Shown here: positions 48,001 to 52,603 of the stretch, piece by piece | Layout: each line of letters starts with the position of its first letter | Numbering within the stretch: position 1 is the stretch's first letter | Origin: Megascapheus bottae | Taxonomy: Eukaryota; Chordata; Mammalia; Rodentia; Geomyidae | Assembly (NCBI GenBank): GCA_024803745.1 | Contig: JANJXV010000025.1 | Coordinates: 18,367,610-18,431,609, forward strand | DNA: 64,000 nt | Direction of reading: 5' to 3' | The notes under the pieces: generated by a model | What the model was told of the DNA's origin: nothing | Databases searched by the model: none | What the model saw: only the letters and a program-made list of their open reading frames with translations | Position numbers and translations under genes: made by a program

Positions 48001-49607
48001 TTCATGAAGTCCTGGGTTTGATTCTTCAGTACCACACAAACAGAAAAAGCTGCAAGTGGTGCTGGGGCTCAAGTGGTAGAGTGCTAGCCTTGAGCAGACA
48101 GGCTCAGGTCCTGAGTTCAAGACCCAAGTCTACCCCCGCCCCCCAAAAATGCTATTTTTTTAGGTCTGACAGTGTTGCTCAGTAGTTGAGCACTTATCTG
48201 TTTAACTAAGATTCTTTGAGTGGATCCCAGCATAAAGTAAGAATTAGATGTATATGTAATATAAACAATTGCAAACTTACTGTATGTATGCAATGTAATA
48301 TATGGTTGAATGCACAATTATGAAATGAAGGAAGCAACTGAACTCTAAATATATCTATATTGTATAGCTGTTGGTCAATATACGTCATGCCAATAATCCT
48401 AGCTACTCAGGAGGCTGAGAGATGATCCTGGTTAAAAGCCAGCATGGACAGGAAAATCCATGAGACTTTCTATAAACACAAATGCGCACGTGCGTGCACA
48501 CACACACACACACACACCCCTGGAAGTGGATGGAGCTATGGCTCAAAATAGTAGAGCACTAGCCTTGAGCAAAAAAACTCAGAGACAGTGCCCAGGTTCT
48601 GAGTTCAAGTCCTAGGACTGGCACAAATAAACATGTAAATTGTACAATGTGTTATGATTAAGTCGATTTTTGTAGGAACTTACCTATCCGATATTGTCTG
48701 CTTCAAAATGTCTTAGAAAATGAAATATGTGCTGATGGCTCATACCTGTAATCCTAGCTACGCAAGAGGTTGTGATCTATGGATTGCATTTCAAAGCCAG
48801 CTCGGGCACAAAAGCCCATGGGAGTCTTATTTCCAACTAACCACCCCAAAACCGGAAGTGGTTCTGTGGCTCAAAGTGGTAGAGCACTAGCCTAAGCTGC
48901 AGAGGTCAGGGACAGTGCCCAGGACCAGAGTTCAAGCCCCATGGAGCCCCCCACCCCTGCCAAAAAGAAAAAATTAGCAGTCTTAGCATACAAGGTGTAC
49001 ACATGCAGCATTCTTAACTCTGGACTTCTATTCTGATGATTCAGATTTGGGATTAAAGGTGCAGCTTATCTGAAAAATAAAGATGGTTTAGTGATCTCCT
49101 GTGGGCTAGACAGTCGTGCCGAATGGAAACCAGGATCCCTTCAACGTTGTCAAAACAAAATCACCTCTACCCCAACAGAAGGAGACTCCGTTACCTTCCA
49201 TTTATTTGACCATGTAACAGTAAGTCTGTATCTCAATGAAGCACTGTTTTCAATATGAAGGACAAAGAGTATGATTCAGTAACACATTTTTCTGATAGGT
49301 ACGAATCTCTGTACAGGCCCTGCGCTGCCATTCAGATACCATCAGGCTTGAAATAATCAGCAACAAGCCATATAAGATGTCGAGCACAGAACTTTGCCGC
49401 CAGAGTTCTCTCTTGCTGAAGAGTGAGCTAGTAAAAGAGGTGACGAGATCGGTGGAAGAAGCTCAGCTTGCCCAAGAGGTCAAAGGCAAAGTAATTGAGG
49501 AAGAGAATCAGGAATATTGCCAAAGCAAGGGGGGCAGTCTCTACACACTCCTGGAGGAGATAAGGGACCTTGCACTCCTGGATGTTTCAAACAATTATGG
49601 GATCTGA
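18343..49607 (+). CDS. DIS3L: DIS3-like 3'-5' exoribonuclease 1, complete, 17 coding exons
   Basis: Joining the 17 exons listed separately gives 3,165 nt: 1,054 codons plus TGA, the same length as human DIS3L, with every exon phase consistent. The family member is the processive 3'-5' exoribonuclease of the cytoplasmic exosome. Seen in the translation: a three-cysteine motif near the N-terminus (C33, C38, C44), a PIN-like region to about residue 190, two cold-shock-like domains about 246-440, the RNB catalytic domain about 470-820, and an S1-like RNA-binding domain about 865-950. The RNB acidic quartet D478, D484, D486, D487 has the spacing of the RNase II active site. The conserved block around residues 796-804 (TSPIRRYSD) is intact. 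The start ATG is in a good context (G at -3) and inside a CpG island. DIS3 and DIS3L2 are excluded by sequence. I see no frameshift or premature stop. Confidence 0.97.
18482..19598 (+). other. DIS3L: DIS3L intron 1
   Basis: The first ~450 bp are still CpG rich, with two ETS-type sites. After that come unique sequence and one truncated SINE. Confidence 0.9.
19222..19428 (+). repeat. Class S SINE, 5' truncated
   Basis: Part of head, linker with (AAAT)n, and right monomer. Confidence 0.78.
19599..19752 (+). CDS. DIS3L: DIS3L coding exon 2 (residues 47-98)
   Basis: Acceptor TTTCAG at 19593-19598 and donor GTATGT at 19753. It encodes part of the PIN-like region, including the [17 protein letters not shown] block. 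A CCCT-rich run starts about 20 bp after the donor. Confidence 0.96.
19775..19815 (+). repeat. (CCCT)n/(CCTT)n simple repeat
   Basis: Starts 22 bp after the exon 2 donor, at the tail of an antisense SINE. Confidence 0.9.
19816..20048 (-). repeat. Class S SINE
   Basis: Full length. Confidence 0.82.
20049..21404 (+). other. DIS3L: Unique part of DIS3L intron 2
   Basis: The largest SINE-free stretch in the window, AT rich. It contains a (CA)n at 21078-21100 and a possible MIR/L2 remnant near 21260-21290. No exon recognised. Confidence 0.6.
21078..21100 (+). repeat. (CA)n microsatellite
   Basis: About 11 units. Confidence 0.9.
21480..21666 (-). repeat. Class T SINE nested
   Basis: Inserted at the host linker hot spot; flanked by CCCTGAGA. 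Confidence 0.88.
21676..21907 (-). repeat. Class S SINE nested
   Basis: Second insertion into the same host site; CCTGAGACT on both sides. Confidence 0.87.
22066..22300 (+). repeat. Class S SINE
   Basis: Full length. Confidence 0.83.
22318..22765 (+). repeat. Class S SINE host split by class T
   Basis: Host pieces are 22318-22424 and 22623-22765, broken at the linker hot spot. Confidence 0.85.
22425..22622 (-). repeat. Class T SINE nested
   Basis: Both monomers; (GTTT)n at the tail. Confidence 0.88.
22989..24081 (-). mobile_element. 5'-truncated L1 (ORF2 C-terminus and 3'UTR), dead
   Basis: Minus-strand translation shows the L1 ORF2p C-terminal hallmarks ([16 protein letters not shown], then [11 protein letters not shown] and TTNEWIKK) spread over at least two frames, so it is a pseudogene. 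Imperfect TSD GAAAAGAGAGT near 22973 and 24082. Its 3'UTR differs from that of the short L1 tails elsewhere in the window, so two L1 subfamilies are present. Confidence 0.9.
24288..24370 (+). repeat. CT-rich simple sequence
   Basis: Imperfect CTCC/CTTT run. Confidence 0.85.
24404..24565 (-). repeat. Class S SINE, truncated
   Basis: (TTTA)n lies at its tail side. Confidence 0.72.
24599..24795 (-). repeat. Class T SINE with 12-bp TSD
   Basis: TSD AAGACCACATTT at 24570-24581 and 24796-24807. Confidence 0.92.
24876..25105 (-). repeat. Class S SINE
   Basis: Subtype ending AGTCCTTTTGTGCCC in the linker, as at 21676 and 46866. Confidence 0.85.
25262..25508 (+). repeat. Class S SINE, diverged
   Basis: Head poorly preserved. 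Confidence 0.7.
25509..26010 (+). other. DIS3L: Unique part of DIS3L intron 2
   Basis: No repeat or exon recognised. Confidence 0.5.
26110..26325 (-). repeat. Class T SINE nested
   Basis: Long poly(T) at left; GCACAAGGC flanks both sides. Confidence 0.9.
26400..26461 (+). repeat. Miniature class T SINE (43 bp plus A-tail)
   Basis: First ~30 bp of the left monomer fused directly to the last ~12 bp of the right monomer, then about 20 A. Near-perfect TSD AAGAATCTTACAGACT at 26384-26399 and 26462-26477 (one mismatch) shows it inserted as such or was trimmed inside. Confidence 0.9.
26700..26932 (-). repeat. Class S SINE
   Basis: Full length. Confidence 0.82.
27116..27244 (+). CDS. DIS3L: DIS3L coding exon 3 (residues 98-141)
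   Basis: Acceptor TTGCAG ends at 27115; donor GTGGGG at 27245. It encodes the basic [16 protein letters not shown] stretch of the PIN-like region. The preceding intron is about 7.4 kb and holds a large 5'-truncated L1. Confidence 0.96.
27422..27557 (+). CDS. DIS3L: DIS3L coding exon 4 (residues 141-186)
   Basis: Acceptor TCTCAG ends at 27421; donor GTATTT at 27558; ends in phase 0. It encodes the rest of the PIN-like fold ([13 protein letters not shown] and [10 protein letters not shown]). DIS3L is reported to lack PIN endonuclease activity. Confidence 0.96.
27640..27875 (-). repeat. Class S SINE
   Basis: Full length; in DIS3L intron 4. Confidence 0.82.
27883..28005 (-). repeat. Class S SINE, right monomer part
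   Basis: Cut off by the next SINE's CTTT tail. Confidence 0.72.
28018..28782 (-). repeat. Class S SINE host split by L1
   Basis: Host pieces are 28018-28167 and 28679-28782. Confidence 0.85.
28168..28678 (+). mobile_element. L1 3' end (about 510 bp), 13-bp TSD
   Basis: TSD AGTCTCAGGTCCT at 28155-28167 and 28679-28691. It includes the ORF2 end region, a GGAGGAGGAGGGGG polypurine tract at 28547-28566 and the 3' terminus. Confidence 0.88.
28783..28978 (-). repeat. Class S SINE, truncated
   Basis: Right monomer 5' part and whole head. Confidence 0.8.
28979..29597 (+). other. DIS3L: Unique part of DIS3L intron 4
   Basis: No repeat or exon recognised. Confidence 0.5.
29598..29715 (+). repeat. 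Class S SINE, 5' truncated
   Basis: Linker and right monomer only. Confidence 0.75.
29716..29778 (+). repeat. (CG/CA)n microsatellite
   Basis: CGCGCG start and then about 20 CA units. Confidence 0.93.
29964..30140 (+). CDS. DIS3L: DIS3L coding exon 5 (residues 187-245)
   Basis: Acceptor ATGCAG ends at 29963; donor GTAAGG at 30141; phase 0 at both ends. It encodes a charged linker between the PIN-like region and the first cold-shock domain. An extended CT-rich tract follows the donor. Confidence 0.96.
30179..30278 (+). repeat. Polypyrimidine tract after exon 5 donor
   Basis: About 100 nt almost only C and T on the sense strand, 40 nt into intron 5. Confidence 0.9.
30478..30663 (-). repeat. 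Class S SINE, head truncated
   Basis: Poly(T) and GGCGGGGGGG interrupt the linker. It faces the next element. Confidence 0.75.
30664..30797 (+). repeat. Class S SINE, 5' truncated
   Basis: Linker and right monomer, in inverted orientation to the previous element. Confidence 0.75.
30880..30958 (+). CDS. DIS3L: DIS3L coding exon 6 (residues 246-272)
   Basis: Acceptor TTTTAG ends at 30879; donor GTTCAG at 30959, which is weaker than the neighbours. It encodes the start of cold-shock domain 1 ([17 protein letters not shown]). Confidence 0.94.
31142..31373 (-). repeat. Class S SINE
   Basis: Full length. Confidence 0.84.
31411..31629 (-). repeat. Class S SINE
   Basis: Full length with a small linker deletion. 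Confidence 0.84.
31669..31859 (+). repeat. Class T SINE
   Basis: Both monomers. Confidence 0.85.
31876..32098 (+). repeat. Class S SINE with duplicated linker
   Basis: TTATCTCCAATTAA occurs twice in a row in the linker. Confidence 0.82.
32286..32465 (+). CDS. DIS3L: DIS3L coding exon 7 (residues 272-332)
   Basis: Acceptor CCCCAG ends at 32285; donor GTGAGC at 32466. It encodes the [13 protein letters not shown] core of cold-shock domain 1 and an acidic loop. Only the frame joined from exon 6 is DIS3L; read from its first base it would meet TAG at once. Confidence 0.95.
32548..32779 (-). repeat. Class S SINE
   Basis: Full length, diverged. Confidence 0.78.
32913..33008 (+). repeat. Monomeric B1-like SINE
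   Basis: GGTGGTACGCATCTGTAGT and CCAGGCCAGCCTA spacing fits a B1/proto-B1 monomer, with no right monomer attached. Confidence 0.65.
33025..33515 (+). repeat. Class S SINE interrupted by another class S
   Basis: Host pieces are 33025-33215 and 33459-33515; CTAAGCAA flanks the insert. Confidence 0.75.
33216..33458 (+). repeat. Class S SINE nested
   Basis: Full length with a CAACAACAAAA tail. Confidence 0.82.
33611..33649 (+). repeat. (TG)n microsatellite
   Basis: About 19 units, 72 bp before exon 8. Confidence 0.94.
33722..33891 (+). CDS. DIS3L: DIS3L coding exon 8 (residues 332-388)
   Basis: Acceptor TCAAAG ends at 33721; donor GTAACT at 33892; ends in phase 0. It encodes the [13 protein letters not shown] strand of cold-shock domain 2. 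Confidence 0.96.
33950..34190 (-). repeat. Class S SINE
   Basis: Full length; starts about 60 bp after exon 8. Confidence 0.86.
34191..34563 (+). other. DIS3L: Unique part of DIS3L intron 8
   Basis: No repeat or exon recognised. Confidence 0.5.
34564..34749 (+). repeat. Class T SINE
   Basis: Imperfect TSD GAATATAG(C/G)ACTGGA on both sides. Confidence 0.88.
34807..35041 (+). repeat. Class S SINE
   Basis: Full length, diverged. Confidence 0.78.
35281..35520 (+). repeat. Class S SINE, reference copy with 14-bp TSD
   Basis: TSD AATAAAGCACCCAT at 35267-35280 and 35521-35534. The B1/7SL-like head contains GTGGCTCATGCCTGTAAGCC and GAGGCTGAGATCTGAGGAT. A linker with GAGACTCTTTTCTCC and AGTTAACCACCAG follows, then the same right monomer as class T ending in a (TCAA)n tail. 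A 7SL head joined to a diverged ID-like unit is the architecture of B1-dID; the family match is from memory, not a search. Confidence 0.92.
35630..35791 (+). CDS. DIS3L: DIS3L coding exon 9 (residues 389-442)
   Basis: Acceptor CTGCAG ends at 35629; donor GTCAGA at 35792. It encodes the end of cold-shock domain 2 ([20 protein letters not shown]). Confidence 0.96.
36161..36359 (-). repeat. Class T SINE nested
   Basis: Both monomers present. Confidence 0.88.
36371..36491 (-). mobile_element. L1 3' tail nested in SINE
   Basis: About 120 bp, truncated just upstream of the GGACCAAGACATG region next to the polypurine tract. Confidence 0.82.
36680..36905 (-). repeat. Class S SINE, diverged
   Basis: Full length. 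Confidence 0.76.
37126..37316 (+). repeat. Class T SINE
   Basis: Both monomers. Confidence 0.87.
37766..37790 (+). repeat. (TA)n microsatellite
   Basis: About 12 TA units forming a palindrome with AGCT ends (AAAGCTATA...TATAGCTTT). Confidence 0.93.
37800..38018 (-). repeat. Class S SINE
   Basis: Full length. Confidence 0.8.
38131..38615 (+). other. DIS3L: Unique part of DIS3L intron 9
   Basis: No repeat or exon recognised. Confidence 0.5.
38616..38763 (+). repeat. Class S SINE, internally deleted
   Basis: Head joined to the end of the right monomer. Confidence 0.7.
38790..38958 (+). repeat. Degenerate SINE
   Basis: B1-like first half, then an ID-like end GGCCCTGAGTTCAAACCCC. Confidence 0.5.
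39112..39359 (+). CDS. DIS3L: DIS3L coding exon 10 (residues 443-525), RNB active-site exon
   Basis: Acceptor ACGCAG ends at 39111; donor GTACCG at 39360. It carries the RNB signature [12 protein letters not shown] with D478, D484, D486 and D487, followed by [11 protein letters not shown]. These aspartates bind the catalytic magnesium ions in RNase II-family enzymes. Confidence 0.96.
39459..39645 (+). repeat. Class T SINE
   Basis: Both monomers. Confidence 0.87.
39665..39771 (-). repeat. Class S SINE, head only
   Basis: Begins at the linker hot-spot motif AGTCTCATGG, suggesting it was cut by the preceding insertion. Confidence 0.78.
40121..40213 (+). CDS. DIS3L: DIS3L coding exon 11 (residues 525-556)
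   Basis: Acceptor TCACAG ends at 40120; donor GTGAGT at 40214. It encodes the RNB block [15 protein letters not shown] and [10 protein letters not shown]. Confidence 0.96.
40432..40880 (-). repeat. Class S SINE host split by class T
   Basis: Host pieces are 40432-40574 and 40778-40880, with TCTCACAG on both sides. Confidence 0.86.
40575..40777 (+). repeat. Class T SINE nested
   Basis: Both monomers; inserted at the host linker hot spot. Confidence 0.9.
41160..41570 (-). mobile_element. Ancient L1 fragment
   Basis: Antisense L1M-type order: GGATAGCTTCCAGTCTTTTA, GAGTGGAATTGGTGTG, CTTATCATTTGCATTTTTCC, CTTGCCCACTTGTC. Strongly decayed. Confidence 0.6.
41590..41650 (+). repeat. (TG)n and alternating GTGC tract
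   Basis: About 10 TG units and then mixed alternating purine-pyrimidine. Confidence 0.88.
41650..41877 (-). repeat. Class S SINE
   Basis: Full length. Confidence 0.8.
41986..42197 (-). repeat. Class T SINE with long A-tail
   Basis: 28 T on the + strand; imperfect TSD TTAAAGGCTCAACTT. Confidence 0.92.
42227..42428 (+). repeat. Class S SINE, right monomer deleted at start
   Basis: Head and linker complete. Confidence 0.8.
42655..42850 (+). repeat. Class S SINE, 5' truncated
   Basis: Linker and right monomer intact. Confidence 0.8.
42893..43150 (+). repeat. Class S SINE with (AAAT)n tail
   Basis: Full length. Confidence 0.84.
43152..43243 (-). repeat. Class S SINE, head only
   Basis: Starts at AGTCTCATGAAC, again the linker break point; ends 82 bp before exon 12. 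Confidence 0.72.
43326..43859 (+). CDS. DIS3L: DIS3L coding exon 12 (residues 556-734), the longest
   Basis: Acceptor TTGCAG ends at 43325; donor GTAGTT at 43860. A 534-nt exon covering the middle of the RNB domain, including [15 protein letters not shown] and the [19 protein letters not shown] helix that lines the RNA channel in family structures. Confidence 0.96.
43871..44078 (-). repeat. Class S SINE
   Basis: Starts 11 bp after the exon 12 donor. Confidence 0.76.
44090..44264 (-). repeat. Class S SINE, truncated
   Basis: Diverged. Confidence 0.68.
44296..44492 (+). repeat. Class T SINE
   Basis: Both monomers. Confidence 0.85.
44495..44836 (+). repeat. Class S SINE host split by class T
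   Basis: Host pieces are 44495-44556 and 44764-44836. Confidence 0.78.
44557..44763 (-). repeat. Class T SINE nested
   Basis: CATGAGA(G/C)TCT on both sides; linker hot spot. Confidence 0.85.
45068..45222 (+). CDS. DIS3L: DIS3L coding exon 13 (residues 734-786)
   Basis: Acceptor GATCAG ends at 45067; donor GTGACT at 45223. It encodes [14 protein letters not shown] and the [15 protein letters not shown] helix. Open sequence runs about 120 nt upstream of the acceptor but is not DIS3L-like. Confidence 0.95.
45318..45496 (+). CDS. DIS3L: DIS3L coding exon 14 (residues 786-845)
   Basis: Acceptor TAAAG ends at 45317; donor GTAAGA at 45497; ends in phase 0. It carries the family hallmark [13 protein letters not shown] with R800/R801, which contact the RNA phosphate near the active site in relatives. 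Confidence 0.96.
45552..45733 (-). repeat. Class S SINE, diverged
   Basis: Close after exon 14; (GT)n at the tail. Confidence 0.72.
46128..46580 (+). repeat. Class S SINE host split by another class S
   Basis: Host pieces are 46128-46316 and 46528-46580. Confidence 0.84.
46317..46527 (+). repeat. Class S SINE nested, 12-bp TSD
   Basis: TSD AAAAACTCAGAT at 46305-46316 and 46528-46539. Confidence 0.9.
46633..46725 (+). repeat. Monomeric tRNA-derived SINE (ID-like fossil)
   Basis: Box A-like ATGGCTCAAGAGGTACAGC and box B-like GAGGTCAAATCC with an A-rich tail; no second monomer. Confidence 0.6.
46753..46855 (-). repeat. Class S SINE, right monomer only
   Basis: Broken by the next SINE; CTAAGACTTT flanks at 46741 and 46857. 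Confidence 0.75.
46866..47143 (-). repeat. Class S SINE with duplicated right monomer segment
   Basis: A ~65-bp part (GCCTGGG...CTGTCCCTGAGCTCT...CAAGG) is present twice in tandem. Confidence 0.82.
47234..47424 (-). repeat. Class T SINE
   Basis: Both monomers. Confidence 0.87.
47430..47656 (-). repeat. Class S SINE
   Basis: Ends 82 bp before exon 15. Confidence 0.8.
47739..47884 (+). CDS. DIS3L: DIS3L coding exon 15 (residues 846-894)
   Basis: Acceptor TTTCAG ends at 47738; donor GTATGT at 47885. It opens the S1-like domain ([10 protein letters not shown] and [18 protein letters not shown]). Confidence 0.96.
47963..48150 (+). repeat. Class T SINE
   Basis: Both monomers, short right one. 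Confidence 0.84.
48163..48234 (+). repeat. Monomeric tRNA-derived SINE fossil
   Basis: TTGCTCAGTAGTTGAGCACTT resembles box A of ID; the end GTGGATCCCAGCA is degenerate. Confidence 0.5.
48386..48628 (+). repeat. Class S SINE with (CA)n in linker
   Basis: The microsatellite at 48486-48517 replaces the linker. Confidence 0.82.
48486..48517 (+). repeat. (CA)n microsatellite in SINE linker
   Basis: About 11 CA units after CGCACGTGCG. Confidence 0.92.
48724..48973 (+). repeat. Class S SINE
   Basis: Full length; last repeat before exon 16. Confidence 0.85.
49045..49219 (+). CDS. DIS3L: DIS3L coding exon 16 (residues 894-952)
   Basis: Acceptor ATTCAG ends at 49044; donor GTAAGT at 49220; ends in phase 0. 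It is the second part of the S1-like domain ([16 protein letters not shown] and [10 protein letters not shown]). Confidence 0.95.
49299..49607 (+). CDS. DIS3L: DIS3L coding exon 17 (residues 953-1054) with stop
   Basis: Acceptor ATAG ends at 49298. Encodes the C-terminal tail, ending in the conserved [20 protein letters not shown] segment and TGA at 49605-49607. Confidence 0.96.
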   Translation, partial: VRISVQALRCHSDTIRLEIISNKPYKMSSTELCRQSSLLLKSELVKEVTRSVEEAQLAQEVKGKVIEEENQEYCQSKGGSLYTLLEEIRDLALLDVSNNYGI

Positions 49608-49621
49608 AATGCTTCAACTTC

Positions 49622-49627
49622 ATTAAA
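49622..49627 (+). terminator. DIS3L: Candidate DIS3L poly(A) signal ATTAAA
   Basis: ATTAAA begins 15 nt after the TGA stop, and GT-rich sequence follows within 40 nt. If used, the 3'UTR would be only about 35-50 nt. No AATAAA is seen in the next few hundred bases. Confidence 0.5.
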
Positions 49628-49842
49628 AGAGCTTGGTCTGACTTCGTGTCACTTTGTGTCCCCTGGTGCTGTGGGTGGTCAGAGTTGGGGAGGCTATTTC
49701 ATACACGTGTCGTATCCCCTCACACTACACTTGAGGTTGCCAGAAAAACCAACGCCTCGGGTCACTGACTTCAGCAATGAAGAATGAAGAGGTGATTGGC
49801 GCAGGCAGGTTTGGTAGCTTCATTAATACACACCATCTTTTT

Positions 49843-50074
49843 CTTGTTGTCGGTCATGGGGTTTAAGCCCAGGGCCTGCGACCCTGAGCTCTTTCACTCA
49901 AGGCTAGTGCTCTACCACTTTTGAGTGCCACTTCCAGTTTTCTAGTGGTTCACTGGAGACAAGAGTCTCACAGACTTTCCTGTTCAGGCTGGCATTGAAC
50001 TGTAATCCTCAGATCTCATCCTTCTGAATAACTAGGATTACAGGCGTATACCACCTGTGCCTGATTTATATGTT
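49843..50074 (-). repeat. Class S SINE
   Basis: First repeat after DIS3L. Confidence 0.82.
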
Positions 50075-50105
50075 ATTGTTTACAACTAAAAAATTGAGCA
50101 TCAAC

Positions 50106-50324
50106 TGGGTGCCAGTGACCTACACCTGTAATCCTAGCTACCAAGGATCTAAGTTCAAAGGTAGTTCCAACAGAAAAGTCTATGAGACCCTTAACTCCAA
50201 TTAACCACCAGGAAACTGGAAGTGGAACTGTAACTTAAAGTGGTATTGCGTTAGCCTTGAGTGCAAAAGCTCAGGGATAGCACTCAGGCCCTGAGTTCAA
50301 GTCCCATGACCACATTCCAAAAAT
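50106..50324 (+). repeat. Class S SINE
   Basis: Full length, head shortened. Confidence 0.8.
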
Positions 50325-50980
50325 GAAAAAAATAAAAACAAATTGGGGATCATCATTTCAGTTTAGACCCCTGTACTGTCTTTCAGATGACTACTGCCCA
50401 CTTTAAAACTCATGTTTCCTATTTGACCTAAGCTCACAGGTCAGATCTTGTGTCAACTACCCATCACAGAGGATAAAGTACATTGGCCAAGCCTGTGTTG
50501 GAATTTTTCTTTTTGCCAACAAACCCAGCAGTGGGAAAAAAAAACTCTTCCAGTCCTCTAGTCTAGCTCATGAACTATGCAGCTAGGGACGTGAACAGGC
50601 CAGGCCCTCCTGAGAATCAGTTGCTCTAGGTATTTGTGGCATCTAGAGTGTGAACTCTGCCTTCTAGCTGATAGCTGGCTGGCAACAAGAAGCCACATCT
50701 TGTGGACACAACCTCCTCCCCACCCCCACCCCCACCCCCACCCTGGCACATCTCCATTACAGCTCCCAACAAACCCTCAAGCGGTGTGTTCTGCACCCAA
50801 CTGCTTGGCTTCTTAATCACTCCTACTCAAAGTCAGGAAAGAAAGTGAGCACTAGATTCTGGCCTGTGGCAGCTTTGTGCCTGTACTCCACCCTCATGCT
50901 GAGGGAAGAGGCCCTGAGCTTTCCTTTGAGTGGGCGTATATTAAGTCTGTCATGAAGGTGACTTTCCTGTTTCCTCTGTT
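50325..50980. other. Unique intergenic sequence between DIS3L and TIPIN
   Basis: No exon recognised; contains a (CCCCCA)n run at 50712-50743. Confidence 0.5.
50712..50743. repeat. (CCCCCA)n run
   Basis: Five C runs of four to five; G-quadruplex-capable on the minus strand. Confidence 0.9.
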
Positions 50981-50995
50981 AAAAACTAGCTGGGG

Positions 50996-51190
50996 GGCCG
51001 GGAGTTTGGCCTAGTGGTTGAAGTGCTTGCCTAGCATGCATGAAGACCCGGGTTCGATTCCTTGGTACCACATATAGAAAAAAGCCGGAAGTGGTGCTGA
51101 GGCTCAAGTGGTAGAGCTCTAGCCTTGAGAAAGTCCAAGGACAGTGCTCAGGCCCTGAGCTCAAGCCCAGGACTGGCAAAAAAAAAAAAA
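50996..51190 (+). repeat. Class T SINE, first of a tandem pair
   Basis: TSD AAAAACTAGCTGGGG at 50981-50995 and 51191-51205. Confidence 0.92.
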
Positions 51191-51205
51191 AAAAACTAGC
51201 TGGGG

Positions 51206-51415
51206 GGCCGGGAGTTTGGCCTAGTGGTAGAGTGCTTGCTTAGCATGCACAAAGACTCGGGTTCGATTCCTTGGTACCACATACATAGCAAAAAGCCAGA
51301 AGTGGTGCTGTGGCTCAAGTGGTAGAGCCCTAGCCTTGAGAAAATCCAGGGACAGTGCTCAGGCCTTGAGCCCAAACCCAGAACTGGCAAAAAAAAACAA
51401 AAACAAAAACAAAAA
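51206..51415 (+). repeat. Class T SINE, second of a tandem pair
   Basis: Shares the left TSD; a third, mutated copy follows at 51416-51427. Tail is (AAAAAC)n. Confidence 0.92.
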
Positions 51416-51427
51416 CAACCTAGCTGG

Positions 51428-51750
51428 GAAGCCGTCCCTTGTCTGCCTGGAGCCAACCTTGAAAGCTGTCAACAGGAGGGTTTCTCCTGTGTCCCTGTAC
51501 CCTTCCTGCAAGCTGAGGAAGCACAAGAACTCTAACTAGCTTTTCTTACCTGGGCCAACTGCCCCCATTCCCAAATCTTCTATATTACCAAAATCTCTTA
51601 CTTCTGAGTCCTGGTCCCCTTTCTTCCCAGCCCCTGGGGTCTGTGCCACCTCGGGGAGGTCTTTGTGAGCCTCTCCGGATGCCCCTCTCGGGAAGATGCT
51701 GAGGAGCCCTGGGAGTTCCCCTGACCTATGACAGCCAGCAACACCCAACT
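51428..51750. other. Unique intergenic sequence
   Basis: Nothing recognised. Confidence 0.45.
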
Positions 51751-51942
51751 TTTTTTTTTTTTTGCCAGTCCTGGGGCTTGAACTCAGGGCCTAAGCACTG
51801 TCCTTAGGGTTTCTCAAGGCTAACACTCCACCACTGGAGTCACAGCACCACTTCTGCCTTTTTTTCCCTACGTATGTGGTACCGAGGAATTGAACCCCGG
51901 TCTTCATATGTGCTAGGTAAACACTAGGCCACTCTTGGCCTC
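51751..51942 (-). repeat. Class T SINE beside the presumed TIPIN 3' end
   Basis: Both monomers. Confidence 0.87.
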
Positions 51943-52418
51943 AACCTTTTAATATGTTAAAGTGGCTTCAAAACACAGACAAAACCCAGAACAGCTTACC
52001 AAAAGCGTGACATGTGATGAGACACTTTCATAAAGCCTCTGGAGACAGTTTGTAAAATTAACTTTTTACGTTATACAAAGATGGTAGTAAATCTACATAT
52101 TTACATCTAAAAACAGTGCTCAGTGGAGTGAAAACAAGAGACTGAATGCACACTAGAGGAAGCTGCTCATTAGCTATTAACCATTTTATAACCTCACAGC
52201 TGTATAAAACATTAAAGGTAATGGACTAAAGTTAATAAGCAGCAGGTATTAAGGACAAATAAATACAAGATTTTAAATAGGAACCTGCAGGTTTCACTGC
52301 ACAAATTAGAAAAAGAACAGCATCCCTAGACTTAGAGGATAGGGACTACGTGATTCCCTCCATGGAGGCTTGCTGCAGGAGCATGCTGGAGAAGGCATGA
52401 AGCTATCTCTTGTCCATG
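51925..52418 (-). other. TIPIN: Probable TIPIN 3'UTR
   Basis: Unique AT-rich sequence follows the stop on the minus strand. The only candidate poly(A) hexamer found is ATTAAA (minus) at 51953-51948, about 470 nt after the stop and just before a class T SINE. Confidence 0.5.
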
Positions 52419-52603
52419 CTAAGAGTCCTGGTCCCCGTGGATGTTTTCTGCTTTCGGCTGCTCTGCTTCAGGGAAGGTACTGGAGGAAGTGAGACAGGGA
52501 CTGTGCACAGCATCTTCGTTGGAGTTACTGAGCTCCTCCTCTTGCTCCTCAAGGGGCTCAAGCTCTTCAACCACCTGTGCCCCAGGCAGGTCCATGAAAG
52601 TGT
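52419..52603 (-). CDS. TIPIN: TIPIN last coding exon
   Basis: Minus-strand acceptor TTTTAG right of 52603; the D codon is completed from the previous exon; stop TAG at 52421-52419. It encodes an acidic, Glu-rich tail ([13 protein letters not shown]). The tail is less conserved than the Swi3 domain, so assignment rests on phase and order. Confidence 0.88.
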
